Notes under the pieces: generated by a model | Seen by the model: the letters and a program-made list of their open reading frames with translations, nothing else | The model's database searches: none | What the model was told of the DNA's origin: nothing | Shown here: piece after piece, positions 10,871 through 22,675 of the stretch | Position numbering within the stretch: the stretch's first letter is position 1 | Layout: the number at the start of each line of letters is the position of its first letter | From: Dipteris shenzhenensis | Taxonomy: Eukaryota; Polypodiophyta; Polypodiopsida; Gleicheniales | Assembly (NCBI GenBank): GCA_047967505.1 | Contig: CM106538.1 | Reading direction: 5' to 3' (one strand) | Length of the DNA stretch: 64,000 bases | Made by a program: the position numbers and the translations under genes

Positions 10871-11200
10871 TCCTAATAGGCTCCCAGATAGCACTTGTGT
10901 TAGCCTCATGCTCCAAGCCCTAAGCTATGTGGGGCTCAAACCCCTTGTATGAGGCTCAAAACCTGGAGTGGCGGGGCCGGATCTTGGGCTACTTGCAGCT
11001 TCACTCCCACGAGACACTTAACTGCAACTTACAACTGGAACCTGCAACCTGTGCCCGTTGCCTGCAATCTTTGACCTTGGGGTATTTGGGGCTCAAACTC
11101 CCTGAGCTTGTACTATACTCCTTTCATGGCTACAACCGTTGAAGTAAATCATGAAGCCTAATCACCTCTAATCATTTATTACCCTGCATTCATCGACTGT
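10871..11200. other. Short spacer; nothing recognised
   Basis: No conserved coding frame, repeat or RNA gene is apparent between the LTR-like repeat and the next coding relic. Confidence 0.4.
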
Positions 11201-13980
11201 ACTCCATGGATGTTAACATGCCCCCCTTGCTATTACTAAGCTGCCCTTGGATTAGCCGCGCTGGAGGAGAGGTGTGGCAAGGATTGTCTATAGGACTGCA
11301 TAGCGGTCCAGTTGGTGGGGGATGAGCCGAGTTAGGTACGAGTGATATGTTCAAAAGTGGGTGTCATGCATATCCTCGTACATGCGGATGTGGTAGCTAT
11401 CGAGATTGCAGACGCGAAGGTAGAGGTGGAGATCCTGAAACTGCATAGGACCAATGTCGGGGTTGAAGACAATTTGATTGGTCAGATTGTGGAGGCGGTC
11501 ATTGATGGGGCGATTGTGGGTGGGGAGGTCACGGAGTTGTAAGAGGAGGAGGTGATTGAAGTGGACCGTTGCCACGATGATGGGGTCAGGTATCGAGCCG
11601 TACGTGTCGTTGAATGACTGGAGGTGGAAGCAAAATCCCTCTTGAGTCATTTCTTTGGGGAAGTTCTACTTCAAAAAATTGTATAACATATTAATGTCCT
11701 TCTGTTGGAGCTCTCAGAATTCCACCCAAGTCCATCATCGTTCCATTTGCATGTACAAGGGGTGGATCTGGCAATCGACATGGGCATTGCGGTAATGCTG
11801 CCAAAACTACTCCATTTTGAGGAAGGCAATGCACAAGTGAGGCTGTAGATCAGCATCTGCATCGGTCCGCCGTGCGACTAGGGCATCGGGGGTGAGGTGG
11901 TATCCTCCTCTTGTACGCTTTGGATGTGCGCATCGCCAATCATAGAAAGACTGGGTGATGAATTGCATGAGAGGGTGCACCGCCAAGATTTCATAGAGGT
12001 AGAGGTGGGAGCCCTCAAGTCTCCCTCAAGTTGGCACTTCCAATGGTGCATAATTGCACTATCTGGCAGTTCTTGGAAGAACGAGTGCAAGTCAAGGTGC
12101 CACTATACATTTTCAGGCAGGGAGGAGGGAGGAGCTTGCAGAGCCTCATCTTCTTCAATGGGCATGGGTTCCTCCTCTACTGTGCCTGTTGGCATTGTAT
12201 CATCAGTTGTCTAGACAAAATTGGCTCCCTTGAGCAGCGTGTTGAGAGCCTCTTCAAGGAGGTCGATCGAAGCCATAGAGGAGATGGACGGGGAGGTCTT
12301 GTGCTATGCGGTGGTTGTGTTAGAGGCATTGGAAGAATATTCAGATAGAGTGGTGCGAGGAAGGGAGGCAAAAGAGGTTGGGTGGCTTGCTCAGTGGGCT
12401 AGGTAGGATCCAAAGGATGTGGTTGTGGGATTTGGCAGGTGAGGCGGTAGAATTAAATATTGAGATGGCTTCTTAGCCTTCCTCCTCGGCTAGTTCCTCA
12501 AGATATGCTACATGTATTGTTTCAAAATTGCTCATCAAGGACTCAAGTGAGTCTTGGAGAGCTTGTGGCACCTAGTTAAAGAGGATTATAATGTCGAGGG
12601 GGTTGTAGGTGGTGGACTAGTATGCTGCAAGATGCCCTTGAGATTGTATTGCAAACACTCGGCTGTGGGTCTACATCCAATTAATGTCATCTTGCAAACT
12701 TTCGAGGGTGCTGACCCACGGGTTGAGTTCCTCGGGCTTTGCTAATTGCATCACATCATCATCCATTGGATAACCAGTGGACTCTGTGATGATGCGGCAC
12801 CAAGCTTGGAAATTGAGCAGAATGGGATGGGCGGTGAGAGTTTGGAGGTCAGCAGGGCGGAGAAGAGAGAGACTAGATGGCTGAAGATCTAATGAAAAAT
12901 AGGACATGGCGAGAATGGGATGGCAGTGATTAAGGCTACAGTGGAGGATTGTTTGGAGGGCATTAGGAGGGAGTGGGGTTGTGAGATCTAGGTGGAATAT
13001 AAGGTTTTGTGCATGGAGTGCATCAAAGTGCATTTAGAGTGTCTGGGGGATAGTGTGTGGTGTGAGTGTATAAGTGGCTAGTTGTGCAGATACCTCCTTG
13101 TACATCCAAAACACTTATTGCTCACGGTCTTCCAACCCTAAGTCTTTTGGGTGATCGGGGGTGCATTGTCGCTGATTCTGCTCTTGAAGGGACACCATCA
13201 GTGCCCATTCTTGCACCAAGAGATCCTATAATGTTTGGATCTGGCATTCGTAGTTCTCCTGACTCCTAACGTGTTGTGCCTTTGCCTATGCCTTTTGCTC
13301 TAATGCTATTCTGAGGCCGAACTTTGCTTTGTCGGCCTAGTCCATGAGTGTTTGTGGACCAGAGATTCGTTGGTAGAGAGCTCATCCTTGAGCCTTGTGA
13401 TTGTTGCCATCTCTAGCTCTTCAGCCTTTGTTCAGTACTCCTTTGCTCTGTCTAGAGCCGTTTGCCCTGTGGCTTGGGCGACAACCATCATTGTGTGGCT
13501 ATTGCACGTAGCATAGAGAGTTGTTCCTGGAGGAGGGTTGCTGAGAGTTGTGAGGACTATTCTTGCCTCCTTTGTAGAATTGTTTGTGCCACCTGTGGGA
13601 GCTAAGCCATTGCTTTGAATAAATTTTGCTCCATCTGGTCGGCATGAGAGAGCTGCTCAGCTAACATATGGCTATAGCCACTTAGTGCCTAATAGTGGGG
13701 TGCATTCCAAAATTATAGAGCCTCTATGAGGCTTGCCCATGGAGAGGAGGAGGTGCCGATGATGAAGAAAGTGGTCTCTTGAGGATGGGCCATTGCTGAG
13801 GCCGAAACCTAGGGCACAGCGAGGGTTGCCGAAATAGCTTGGGCTCCTAGGTGGAGGCCAATTGTGATCGTTTTGTCACCTAGGAGGTCATCGATTAAGA
13901 TGGGCTCTTGTTGAACCCTTTTGCCCTTGTCCTAAGGATCCACTCGCTGAAGTCATAGTTGACAACTTAGGAATTCGTGC
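11200..13980 (-). pseudogene. Long degraded coding relic, family not recognised
   Basis: The minus strand carries a coding-like reading broken by about a dozen stops and several frame changes, starting near an ATG around 13955 (MTSASGSLGQGQ). It includes a probable coiled-coil section with QLPQVAQTILQRRQ around 13580. A longer open part (13033-12671) includes FQAWCRIITESTGY and KPEELNPWVSTLESL. Another (11650-11351) includes EGFCFHLQSFND and MYEDMHDTHF. Several stops sit where a Gln or Arg codon would fit. The length and N-terminal coiled coil would suit a gag-like structural protein of an undetermined element, but I see no zinc knuckle, protease or RT. This is a description, not an identification. 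Confidence 0.4.
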
Positions 13981-14149
13981 ACTTGTCAATCTTCGTACTA
14001 TGCAAGCAACGGATTTGGGTCCAATTGCACAAGATGATCGGTCGGAGTTGGACTGGGCTCTATTCTCGCTCGCTTGGGCTTGATCTCTACTTCTTCTTGC
14101 TATATTTGTGCTGGTCTCATGGTGGACTTTTCGGCCAACCCATAGCTAA

Positions 14150-15450
14150 TAGGCATTTAATATTTTCTTGCACAAGGAGATTATCAGTTTTTAGCCATTC
14201 TCAATGCAATAGAAGCATGCTACACAAATAAGGTGTCATGTTTGCTATCATCCAAAATGTAGAAATGGTATGTGTATTGCATTGACTTGGACTCCGAGTC
14301 AGCAAAGTAGATTGGCATCAGTCATACACGAAACAAGCAAATGATTGTATGTGATATGCACTAGAAATAATATCTACTTGTTGTACTAGGGAGCACTTTG
14401 TATCTCATCTTGTTCTTAAAATGAGTAATTTTCTGCAGAATCTAACAGAGATAAAAGTATCATAGGAAAAATTGGCAAGGAACTTCTTGAACTTCTTATC
14501 TTGCCAATTGGCCGTGAAATTGTGAAGCACATATTTTGGGATGGATAAAACCAAGTGCTCTTCAAGCTCCCTTGGCTAAGTGCTCTTATATGATAGTAGC
14601 CATCTCTTTTGCTTCAATCTTTCAACATTAACATGTCCATTTTAGAGCAGCAGGGTTGTCTTTCCTCATTTCACTTGGATGGACATCATATTGCCTCTTC
14701 TTCAGATTACAATTTATGCATGTGCCTCGAATGCATTCAATGTAGTGCAACTCAAAGTCTCTCTTTGGATAGAAAACTTGCTCCCATAGAGACCTTAGGC
14801 TACCAAACTCGATCTCCCTTGCAACACATGATGAGGATCCAGGTGGCCTATAGACTACACATTCATCTGTGAGACATGGGCATCTATCTCCATAGAGCAA
14901 TGCTCCACCATGACCATATCTCAAGTCATTCAAATCAGAAGAGTAGCCTTTCTACTAACTCCACTCTCATCAAGAGCCTCTTGGATTAAGTTCATATCAA
15001 TTTTGTTTTTATCTACGAGCTATTGCACAATGTAGTGTTTGATGGTGTTGATTTTTTTTTCCTCAAGCATAATTTTCACAACAGTAGTTGACAATAAACT
15101 TTTCATTTGTTTTGTTGGAAGGGCATTGGGATCAGCATTCTCCTTTTGAGGCTCCAAATTTTTTCTACAACAAGCATGCACACATAAGAGTTTTTCTTGA
15201 TTGCCATTAACACTTCTTCTCTTTTGCCTCTAACGATGGATTTGCAGCGTTCTTGCTTTCCACAATTTCTGTTTTGTCTTTGTATGTTCTTCAATTTCAT
15301 TCTGTAGTTGCTCTTTACATTTAAAGCTTTCGATATCCGTTGCATTTTGTGTTCGCCTCTTGCTCATATAAATACTTATACATTTGCACAACATCAGATT
15401 GAGATGTGATCTATCCATACATACCTTTATTTTCATCACTCACAAACTTC
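14150..15450 (-). pseudogene. Relic resembling an unclassified transposase (DxAENYS ... DDxxHDTxFV family)
   Basis: Reading leftward on the minus strand there is a Lys/Gln-rich N-terminal part (15439-15103), then a cysteine cluster HYIECIRGTCINC (about 14730) and LKWTC (about 14640). After that come NWQDKKFKKFLANF (about 14500), LLDSAENYSF and EQDEIQSAP (about 14440-14395), VHITYNH (about 14345) and FYILDDSKHDTLFV (about 14270-14230). I recall this order of Cys cluster, D-x-AENYS, QxEIQS, an HIxY strand and SDDxxHDTxFVQH from repeat-associated plant and animal proteins that look like RNase H-fold transposases. Frames change several times and stops replace likely Trp and Gln codons. The family assignment comes from memory of motifs and is tentative. 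Confidence 0.4.
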
Positions 15451-16031
15451 ATTTTGGATAAATGCTTGCTTCACACCATAAGTTGATATGTTGTAAGCCT
15501 TCTCTCCTCATGTTCTCTCTTTGCATGGCACCTAAGTACTATCATTTTGATAGAGGTGCATATTGTTCTACTAATCAATATGAGTAATGGTGGTGTCATC
15601 TCTTGTTGGACTGTTCTATAGTGTTGTGGTTGCACGCTGCCATTTTTAGAGCAATGTTGTCACATTGCTTCGCAATCTTATCACCTTTTCATAAAGTTGA
15701 TGATGGCGGTAAACTTTGAAAAGTTTGAAAAACAAGGATATGGCAAGTTTAGTTATGTAGTCCTGACAGAGAAACTAAATGGATCTCCCATTGAATGGCT
15801 GCAAAATCGATCAGAGAAAGAAGTGGCTTATAAAGGCATTGAATGCAAAAGCTCGTGGGATATAAGTGTTGATAGAAGAATATCTTTATTCCTCCATCCT
15901 TTGTAAGGTTTACACTACTTGTATATATTTTATTGACTATTTTATTATTTTTACGTATTTTGATGAAGGAAAAAAGAAGAAATCGTGAATTTCTTACGAT
16001 CTATCCCGAAATGAGCTCCCTTTTTTCCTAA
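15451..16031. other. Spacer; one short unsupported ORF
   Basis: The plus-strand ORF at 15697-15906 (69 residues) has no recognisable domain. The region just before 16032 may belong to the Helitron relic, but no motif is readable. Confidence 0.35.
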
Positions 16032-16620
16032 TGTGGTGCAAGATTAGGGAAAAATTACCTCCTCCTTTTGCTTGTGCAAGGTTTGCTAAGGCCTTACAAT
16101 GACAACATCATGGATATCAACTTAACACTTTCGAAGGTCTTGATGCTTGCACACACTAACAAGGCAGCTTACAACATAAATGGAAGCACAATTCAATTTA
16201 CACAATAGTTGCATGAGAGTTGCATACACATAGAAACTTCACATCTTGATTAATAACAAGGAATTGTTTGGATATTATTTTAACAATAGAAAATATGAGC
16301 GCAAACAAGAAACATCAACATTAATGTTTAAACATCAAACATTGACAAAACTTGGATAGTGATTCATAGAATGATCAAAGAAGTGCAAATAGGCCCATCA
16401 AAAACTAAGCATGCTCGCACGTGAGCGATTCTCGAGACAACCAGCAGCTACAAGGACAACACATAGGACACAAGGATTAACTATGGACAAGGTAGCCTTC
16501 TCACCCAAAAGAGCGCATGCACATGAACTTGCCTACACAGCTTTCTCTCGTATTAGGGAAATTGAAGATCTCTACCTCACCCAGGGGGGTCACTCATCAA
16601 CATGTAACATAGCATGTTAG
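16032..16620 (+). pseudogene. Helitron PIF1-type helicase relic (motifs I, Ia and V-VI), internally deleted
   Basis: The plus strand starts with a Walker A-like CGARLGKN (16032-16055), followed by LVQGLLRPYND, then KVLMLAHTNKAAYNINGS (about 16120-16175). The next conserved part, 16411-16600, reads RTTHRTQGLTMDKVAFSP and ELAYTAFSRIREIEDLYL, which is the C-terminal end of PIF1-like Helitron helicases (TIHKAQG and ALSRV region). The DEIS motif and everything between motif Ia and V are missing. The same segments occur in matching order in the minus-strand relic at 51.8-53.0 kb, showing common ancestry. It continues into an EEP domain downstream. Confidence 0.75.
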
Positions 16621-16996
16621 TGCAAGGATGGGTATTTTTTAAATAGGGGGACTTACATGACATTTACATACATGAGGGGATTTATAAAATAGGAACTTAG
16701 TGTTATTTGTATGTGTAGATTTATAGAGGGGTGTCAAAATTTTAAGATTGAAAAATGTATACATGCAAGAGGGGGTTCATCAATTACATGAGAAAATGTA
16801 AAAATGAAAGAATAGGGGTATTTTTAAAACATGCTTGCTCGCACATGCTATATGGGATTTATATAGATTGACCCTCACGGGCTACCTCATAGAGCCATTA
16901 TTAAATTAGAAATGGAAAGACGAAATAACAAATGAAGATCATGGGTAACTTTAGGGGGGGAAATTTTAAACACATAGACCACATACTAGGATACTT

Positions 16997-17442
16997 TTGC
17001 AATCATTAAATACAAGATCACTATGAAAATACAAAATTGACATAGTCAAAATGACAAGATTCAACAATTTTGACATTATAGGCCTTCAAGAAACAAGAAC
17101 AACCACTCGAGAAAAATACATAACTCCTTGTTTTAATGTAGTTTCAAATTATTCTAACATAGGAAGTTGTACAATAATACATGATTCGATTCACATAGGC
17201 AAGTATCTCATTTGGTAATCACCGAGGAATAGAGATTACCGCTCTCAAAATAAATAAAGAAGAATGTAGCTACATAGTCTTCAACATTTAAATATCATCA
17301 TCCCTTAAATATAGGTGATGTCAACATTGATATATCTCAATAAACTCTTGAAGCAACAAATTTATATCAGATGATGCATAGCTTAAACTTCAACTTACAA
17401 TTGAAAGAACCAATAACATTAGAGGGATCTCAATTAGAGGTT
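16997..17442 (+). pseudogene. EEP endonuclease domain relic fused downstream of the Helitron helicase
   Basis: The plus strand reads LQSLNTRSL (16997 onward), FDIIGLQETRTTTREKY (about 17066-17116) with the metal-binding Glu in LQET, then GNHRGIEITALKINKEE, GDVNIDIS (17312-17335, the GDFN motif with one change) and SLNFNLQLKEPITLEGSQLE (about 17383-17442). The last stands where other EEP domains read TxxGTQLDHIW. This is the exonuclease-endonuclease-phosphatase fold. Its position about 130 codons after a Helitron helicase C-terminus matches the Helentron/Helitron2 layout. Two or three stops interrupt it. The homology ends before the catalytic Asp-His pair, so the 3' end is truncated. Confidence 0.72.
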
Positions 17443-18333
17443 GTCCCCATGTGCAAGAGAGGAATGATGCATATGTGTGAGGGAAGAGGGCTATTAGAAC
17501 ATGATGCATGGCTCCATACATTTGCAGATGCTTTGCGAATGCATATGCTACAGCTTGCGAGGCCAATCGCTCCCCTTCAAAATCTGAAGACTCGCACACA
17601 TACAATAAATGCAAACGTCAGCAGAGGAAATCACATCTTTGACGTAGAACCGGCAGGTGGAGGTATATTCAGTGCAGCAATTTCGCTTGGAGGTGTGGGG
17701 AGGTACCCTAGGTACCCCAGGCACCCCCCAAAACGACTTGGTAGGGCTGTCCATGGATCCCCTATGGGGACAATGGAGCTAGGTACCTTACCACCCGGCG
17801 AGGGAGGTCTAGGTCCCCTATGGGTAGAGCCTTTGGACCAAGTATGGAGCAACTTGTCCAACAATGAAACACTTGCACGAAGTAAAATTCGCATATTGGA
17901 TAGATCATTTAGCGAGAAATTCATAAGCAAAAGCACAGCAAGACATTAAGCACTTTCGGAAGTGCATAATTAATATCCCTCTTTCTCTTTCGATTAAAAC
18001 ATTTAGAAACTATTATCTATTTTTTGGTAGTTATTCAAGTACTCGAGGGTTATGTCACCTTGTTTTGCGAAAGGATCAACCTTTGGCTTTGCGTCTCGCT
18101 CTGGAGTCTGTAGACAGCGTTCACGTAGGCGATCTATTGCAGTGGAACAGAGCGGTCAAGAACTCATACAGCTATGTAACGCTGCTGCCACCATCTAGGG
18201 CTGATGAATAGTACCTGCAGAACAAATGCTGAACAACACACTGTAAAATGCATGAGCTGCTTAGATCGTTCCGTCCTTAGGAGCATGATCGGGAAGATCT
18301 GTGAACATACCAAGAATCTGCACTGATTGCCGT
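17443..18333. other. Spacer between the Helitron relic and the SPRY gene
   Basis: The plus-strand ORF running on to 17949 continues past the EEP homology into Gly/Pro-rich residues and has no recognisable domain. It is probably accidental read-through into flanking DNA. The SPRY gene 3' end and downstream region occupy the rest, where I see no clear AATAAA on the minus strand. Confidence 0.4.
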
Positions 18334-19305
18334 TTAAGTCATTCCTTTTTCCTGCGAACAGTTTGCTGCGTCTGCAACGGATTCAGTCGGATTTAAGCAG
18401 TCTGCGTGGATTGCAGTAATATCCTGGCAAGGTCTAAACTTGAAGCTTTGTTGGCCCAGATTTACCGACACCGTCACATCGCAGTTACACCCAATGATGG
18501 GGAAGAGAGGAAACGAGTCTTCACTCGGGATAGCATAGGTAGTGCTGTAGCAAGCCTCCTCCACTGTGAAGAAGACCGTTCCCTTAGCTACATCGTATCC
18601 GCAACCCACAGTTGCACCAACATTGCTCCAAGGGCGTGCAAACTGTTGCCCGTCGTCCAGATCGTTGATGAAGAGGCAGCCAGTTTTAGAATGCAGAGCG
18701 AGGGAGATGGGATCTCTCCCTGGCAACCGAAAAGGAGGGACAGGCCTTGCGGCTAAACCTATCGCCACCGTCCCCCCAAAATCCCCCGCAGAAACGTTGG
18801 TGGTCCCATCTCTGCTGAAGCTCAAGATTGTCAGTTCGAAGTAACTCACACAGGGCAAGTGCCCTATCGGGTGCCAGCCTGCCGTTAGCGGGAGCAAGCA
18901 TTGCACAGACTGTTCTTGTTTTTTATTGCGAAGACCCGGATTGAAGCGGATTTCTTCTATTTCGCTGGCAAACGCTCTCGATATGATGGGCATGGGAGAT
19001 TGGAATAGAGCGGTACTTACGCCGTTGAAGTCTTCCGAAACAGCTGAGTGGACGAAATGCCAAGCCTCCCAGCCGCTGCAGTTGGCGAATTCCTCCAACA
19101 CCACTATCCAGTCATCCTGTTTGAAGTGCATGAAGGGATTTTCTGTCCTCCATTGGGATGCAAAGATCATGCTCCTGGCTTCCTTGGCTTTCTTCCTCAG
19201 CCTTCTAACTTGCATTGTCACATAGCAAAGACAAGCAATCGGGCCGCCCACCACCAAGATCAGAAGCACTAAGAGGCCCCCTATCGCAGCGGTTACTGAG
19301 AGCAT
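18334..19305 (-). CDS. Single-pass membrane protein with a SPRY domain
   Basis: The 323-residue product begins with a hydrophobic helix (about residues 5-29, IGGLLVLLILVVGGPIA) followed by a basic stop-transfer stretch (RRLRKKAKE). A SPRY/B30.2 domain spans about 140-285, with YFELTILSF, VAIGLA, PFRLPGRDPISLALHS, VGCGYD, GTVFFT and VSVNLGQQSF. SPRY domains bind protein partners; no enzymatic residues are expected. A short lumenal N-end, one membrane helix and a cytosolic SPRY recall fungal Ssh4/Ear1 adaptors that recruit ubiquitin ligases to vacuolar or endosomal cargo. I see no PPxY motif, so that role is only a suggestion. I prefer the Met at 19305 because it sits just before the membrane helix; the frame stays open to 19449 (48 extra residues). 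A single exon, apparently intact. Confidence 0.8.
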   Translation of the reverse strand: MLSVTAAIGGLLVLLILVVGGPIACLCYVTMQVRRLRKKAKEARSMIFASQWRTENPFMHFKQDDWIVVLEEFANCSGWEAWHFVHSAVSEDFNGVSTALFQSPMPIISRAFASEIEEIRFNPGLRNKKQEQSVQCLLPLTAGWHPIGHLPCVSYFELTILSFSRDGTTNVSAGDFGGTVAIGLAARPVPPFRLPGRDPISLALHSKTGCLFINDLDDGQQFARPWSNVGATVGCGYDVAKGTVFFTVEEACYSTTYAIPSEDSFPLFPIIGCNCDVTVSVNLGQQSFKFRPCQDITAIHADCLNPTESVADAANCSQEKGMT

Positions 19306-22290
19306 CGTGCTGCTAACGGATTGATTAATGGCATTGTTAATTCTAAAATTTGAGTATCTTAAGACGGAACAGCAGCAATTCGTCACCCCATTTAGCCTCA
19401 AATCACGTTCACGAAATCCATGAAGGTGGGCATGGAAGAAAGAACGCATGTTTGTCTAATAGGGTTGGCAACGATCACAATTTTTACTCCACGGCCCAGC
19501 CGATATACTCCCACAGATTCAATGCCTTAGTTCGTAATCCTGGGTCGATAATTGAACGAGTGAATCATGAACAAAACCTATGCCATGGCTTTCATCCTTC
19601 GTTTGGGTTGCAAGCATATCCATTGACGGAGAACATATTTTCACAGCTCTACCATAAGATAAGTACGATGCCTAACGGAAACTGCACTCATAAAGACGGT
19701 AAACTCTGCATGATCATGATTAACCTACGGGTAAACTCTGCCATTTGACTCAAATTCATTCCATGAAGCAAATCCTGAGAATTATCATCATCTTATAGGC
19801 ATGTTTCCCGACACGATCTCTATCGGATGGGTAGACTTGGGTAGGCAAAATTTCTCACAATGTTTCAAAATTGATGTAAATGTCATTAGATGGGCAAATT
19901 TCTAGCAAAGGAGTTTACATTATGTCAATATTGTAGTGGTCAAAATCGACCTAGAAACTTGCAAACTAACAATGAGATTCGATTTTATATTAATACAAGA
20001 GTGCATGCATGCACAAAAGCACTCACTTCGGCTTATGAGGTTTATGAGGCTATAGACATCAACAATCTGTTTGAAAGAAAGACCTAAAAAATTCATTGAG
20101 CTCTGTAGTTGCAATGACACAATATTATTATAAGATCATGCAATTAATACTTCATATGAGTGCCAAAAAAATTTCTTGAACTCTGTAGTTATAACAACAT
20201 AATGTTATTTGTAAGTTCATGCACGTTAAAAAATGAACATTTTAATGCACAAGAAACCAAGCAACTCAAATTTTCCCTTCAATGAGGCCTAAAAAATAAG
20301 TATTCTATGAACTAGCAAAGTCGACGCTATAGCCACTCTTATTCCAAAATTATGCGTAAGGAAAATGTTAAGGGAGAGTTGAAAATTAATGGATTTCTAC
20401 CATGGTTGCCTCTACTTAACCCAATTTGTAATTTAAAAGTTGATGGGCACCACTTTGATGTTGTGAAGTGTATTACTCCTCAATGCGTCAGAAGTATAAA
20501 ATATTTCATTAGGCTAATCATAATTGACATTGTTTTGCAGGTAGTGATTCAATGCATGCAACAAGATGAAATTTCTTATAGCTGTGTCAAAGCAAAGTTC
20601 CTTATTGAGGCCTCCCTCATATGCATTCACAACAAATACCCATTGCCTATATACTTGGTATGTATCATTGATTGTTAATTTTTCCTTTTCCTTTGGCTTT
20701 GGTATTTAGAGAAATCTCCTCGAACTTGTTTAGAAAACTTATAGGGAAATGCAGGTGTTTAAAAAACTTGCATGGGACATTCCTTTCACTTTGCCCTGAA
20801 CAATGGTAGTGTTATGGGATTAGGTAAATGAAAAATTAAACCTACTTATCATCACAATATCCCTTGTCACAATCCTTAACATTGGCCCAACGATGCAAAC
20901 AGTGTGGAAAACTTTGCACACTCCTAAAGCCTGTGCAAAGTATCATGCTCATCAAAGTATTATAGAAACACCTATTTCATATAGAAATCTTTACAGGAAT
21001 CTTTGGGGATGGTGAATAATGTAAAGGGATGGGCTTTTAAGAAACCCACATGTGGAATAGATTTCTCTATGAAGATTCTTTTATGATCCTTCTTACAACT
21101 TTTAGTTAATAGGGGATGAAATTGAAAACCCTCTCTCAACATATCTTCATGAAAGGGATTTTCCAAAGAAACCTCATTGACGTAAGACATACAAGGTAGT
21201 TTTGCTAGCAATTAAAATTACTATAAATAAGCACTAACTTAGGCTTACATATCTACTCTCATAAATACATGTAGGATTTTAAACCACATATGAAAGATTT
21301 TGTAAAATATAACCCTATATATGTGCTCAAATGGCATTTTTTAGTCAATTTGGGTGGCTAAATGACTATGTTTGGACATTGTATGTGAAATTTATGACAA
21401 TTTTAATAGAGTTATCTATGGTAGTTTTGCCACAGCGAAACTACCTTGGAAGACCTACTTCAATATCCATAAATGTCATGTTATTTATGCTATAAAAAAA
21501 CTAGAAAGCTCTTGTCATATTGATGTAAATGTGTTTAATAACTAGGTAATTATATATGTTTAATATTATTACATTGCAAGTGACTATGAGGGATGTTTCT
21601 TAAAGAAATTATTTTTCAAAACTCTTTTTAGGTAATAACAGAGGTAACAAAGGATGTCTATGAACAATAAAATTTACATTATGTGTGAAAGTGAATGAGT
21701 GGCTATTCTATATATTTTTATGATAAAGGGAGCTAGCTCTAGTGAAAATAAAAGTGTAAAACCATGTTTCCTAAAGAAATAACCATTTTTAAAATCTCAT
21801 GAAAAACATGCTCGGATAAACCTACTCATAGGTTTTTGCTCGTACAAATGACGCACCCACAAGAGCTTATAACTCATCCTTGGTTGCAACCTAAATAATA
21901 TTGTGTCATAGACTACAACCATATGAAATGTCATCCTTTGATCTTGCATTCAACTTGGCTATCTCTACATCTGCTGATTCCAAATCTTACCTTGCATTGA
22001 GAACATGCATCAAAAGAGAGAAATGTTACAAGAATTCAGATTAAAGCAACATCAAATAATATTAGAGTCCAATAGAATTGCAAAGAAGTCTTGCGAGAAT
22101 AGATAGGGCACTAGCATATTACTAGAATATCAGTAGTCGTATTCATATTGCAATTTGAGAAATCAATATCTTACACGCACTAGTCACATAGGTTCCTTTG
22201 ACATTTTACATGCATGAAAATATACATTCAAAATAGAAGGTACGAACCCAATATTTATAAGTTTGCAAGATAACTTTTCTAGTTTTGAGG
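19306..22290. other. Upstream region of the SPRY gene and AT-rich spacer; no gene seen
   Basis: No recognisable protein, RNA gene or transposon end is visible. Short ORFs (for example 20352-20678, plus) lack conserved motifs and have AT-driven composition. Confidence 0.4.
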
Positions 22291-22675
22291 CAATAGATTC
22301 TTTTGGCGCGGTAGTTTTTTTGGCAATATATAGTTTTGCGAAATAACTTCTTTGGTAGAAAGTTTTTTTGGTAATACAGGTTGTTTGGTAGAATAGCCTT
22401 TTTTTTTTTAAGAATAAAAATTTTTTAATCCAATAGATAACAATCTTTTCACCAGCGGGCATAAAGCTTGTTAGGCAGGAATAAAGCCTGTTTGGCAAGC
22501 AAAAGCCCTTTTTGATGGAATAGTTTTGTTGGCAGTATATATTTTTGCAAAATAGGTTTCCTGTCAAAACAACTTTTTTGGCAATTGGCCAAATAGCTTT
22601 TTTGGCAACTGGCGAACCACTTTTGGACAATTGGCGAACCACTTTTGGACAATTGGCAAAATAGAGCGAGCAAGG
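22290..22675. repeat. Degenerate minisatellite with TTGGCAAxATAG core
   Basis: Variants of TTTTTTGGCAAxATAGxTTT recur about every 20-28 bases. Near the right end AATTGGCGAACCACTTTTGGAC occurs twice, almost perfectly (about 22600-22650). The minus-strand ORF across it encodes the corresponding Lys/Phe/Cys-rich repeats and is not a real gene. Confidence 0.6.

Noticed and set aside
17443-17949. Plus-strand ORF tail (Gly/Pro-rich) as a separate gene
   Set aside because: It is continuous with a decayed EEP fragment, has no start or domain of its own, and its composition is irregular.
20352-20678. Plus-strand ORF of 108 residues
   Set aside because: No conserved motif, AT-driven composition and no promoter or neighbouring exon signals that I can support.
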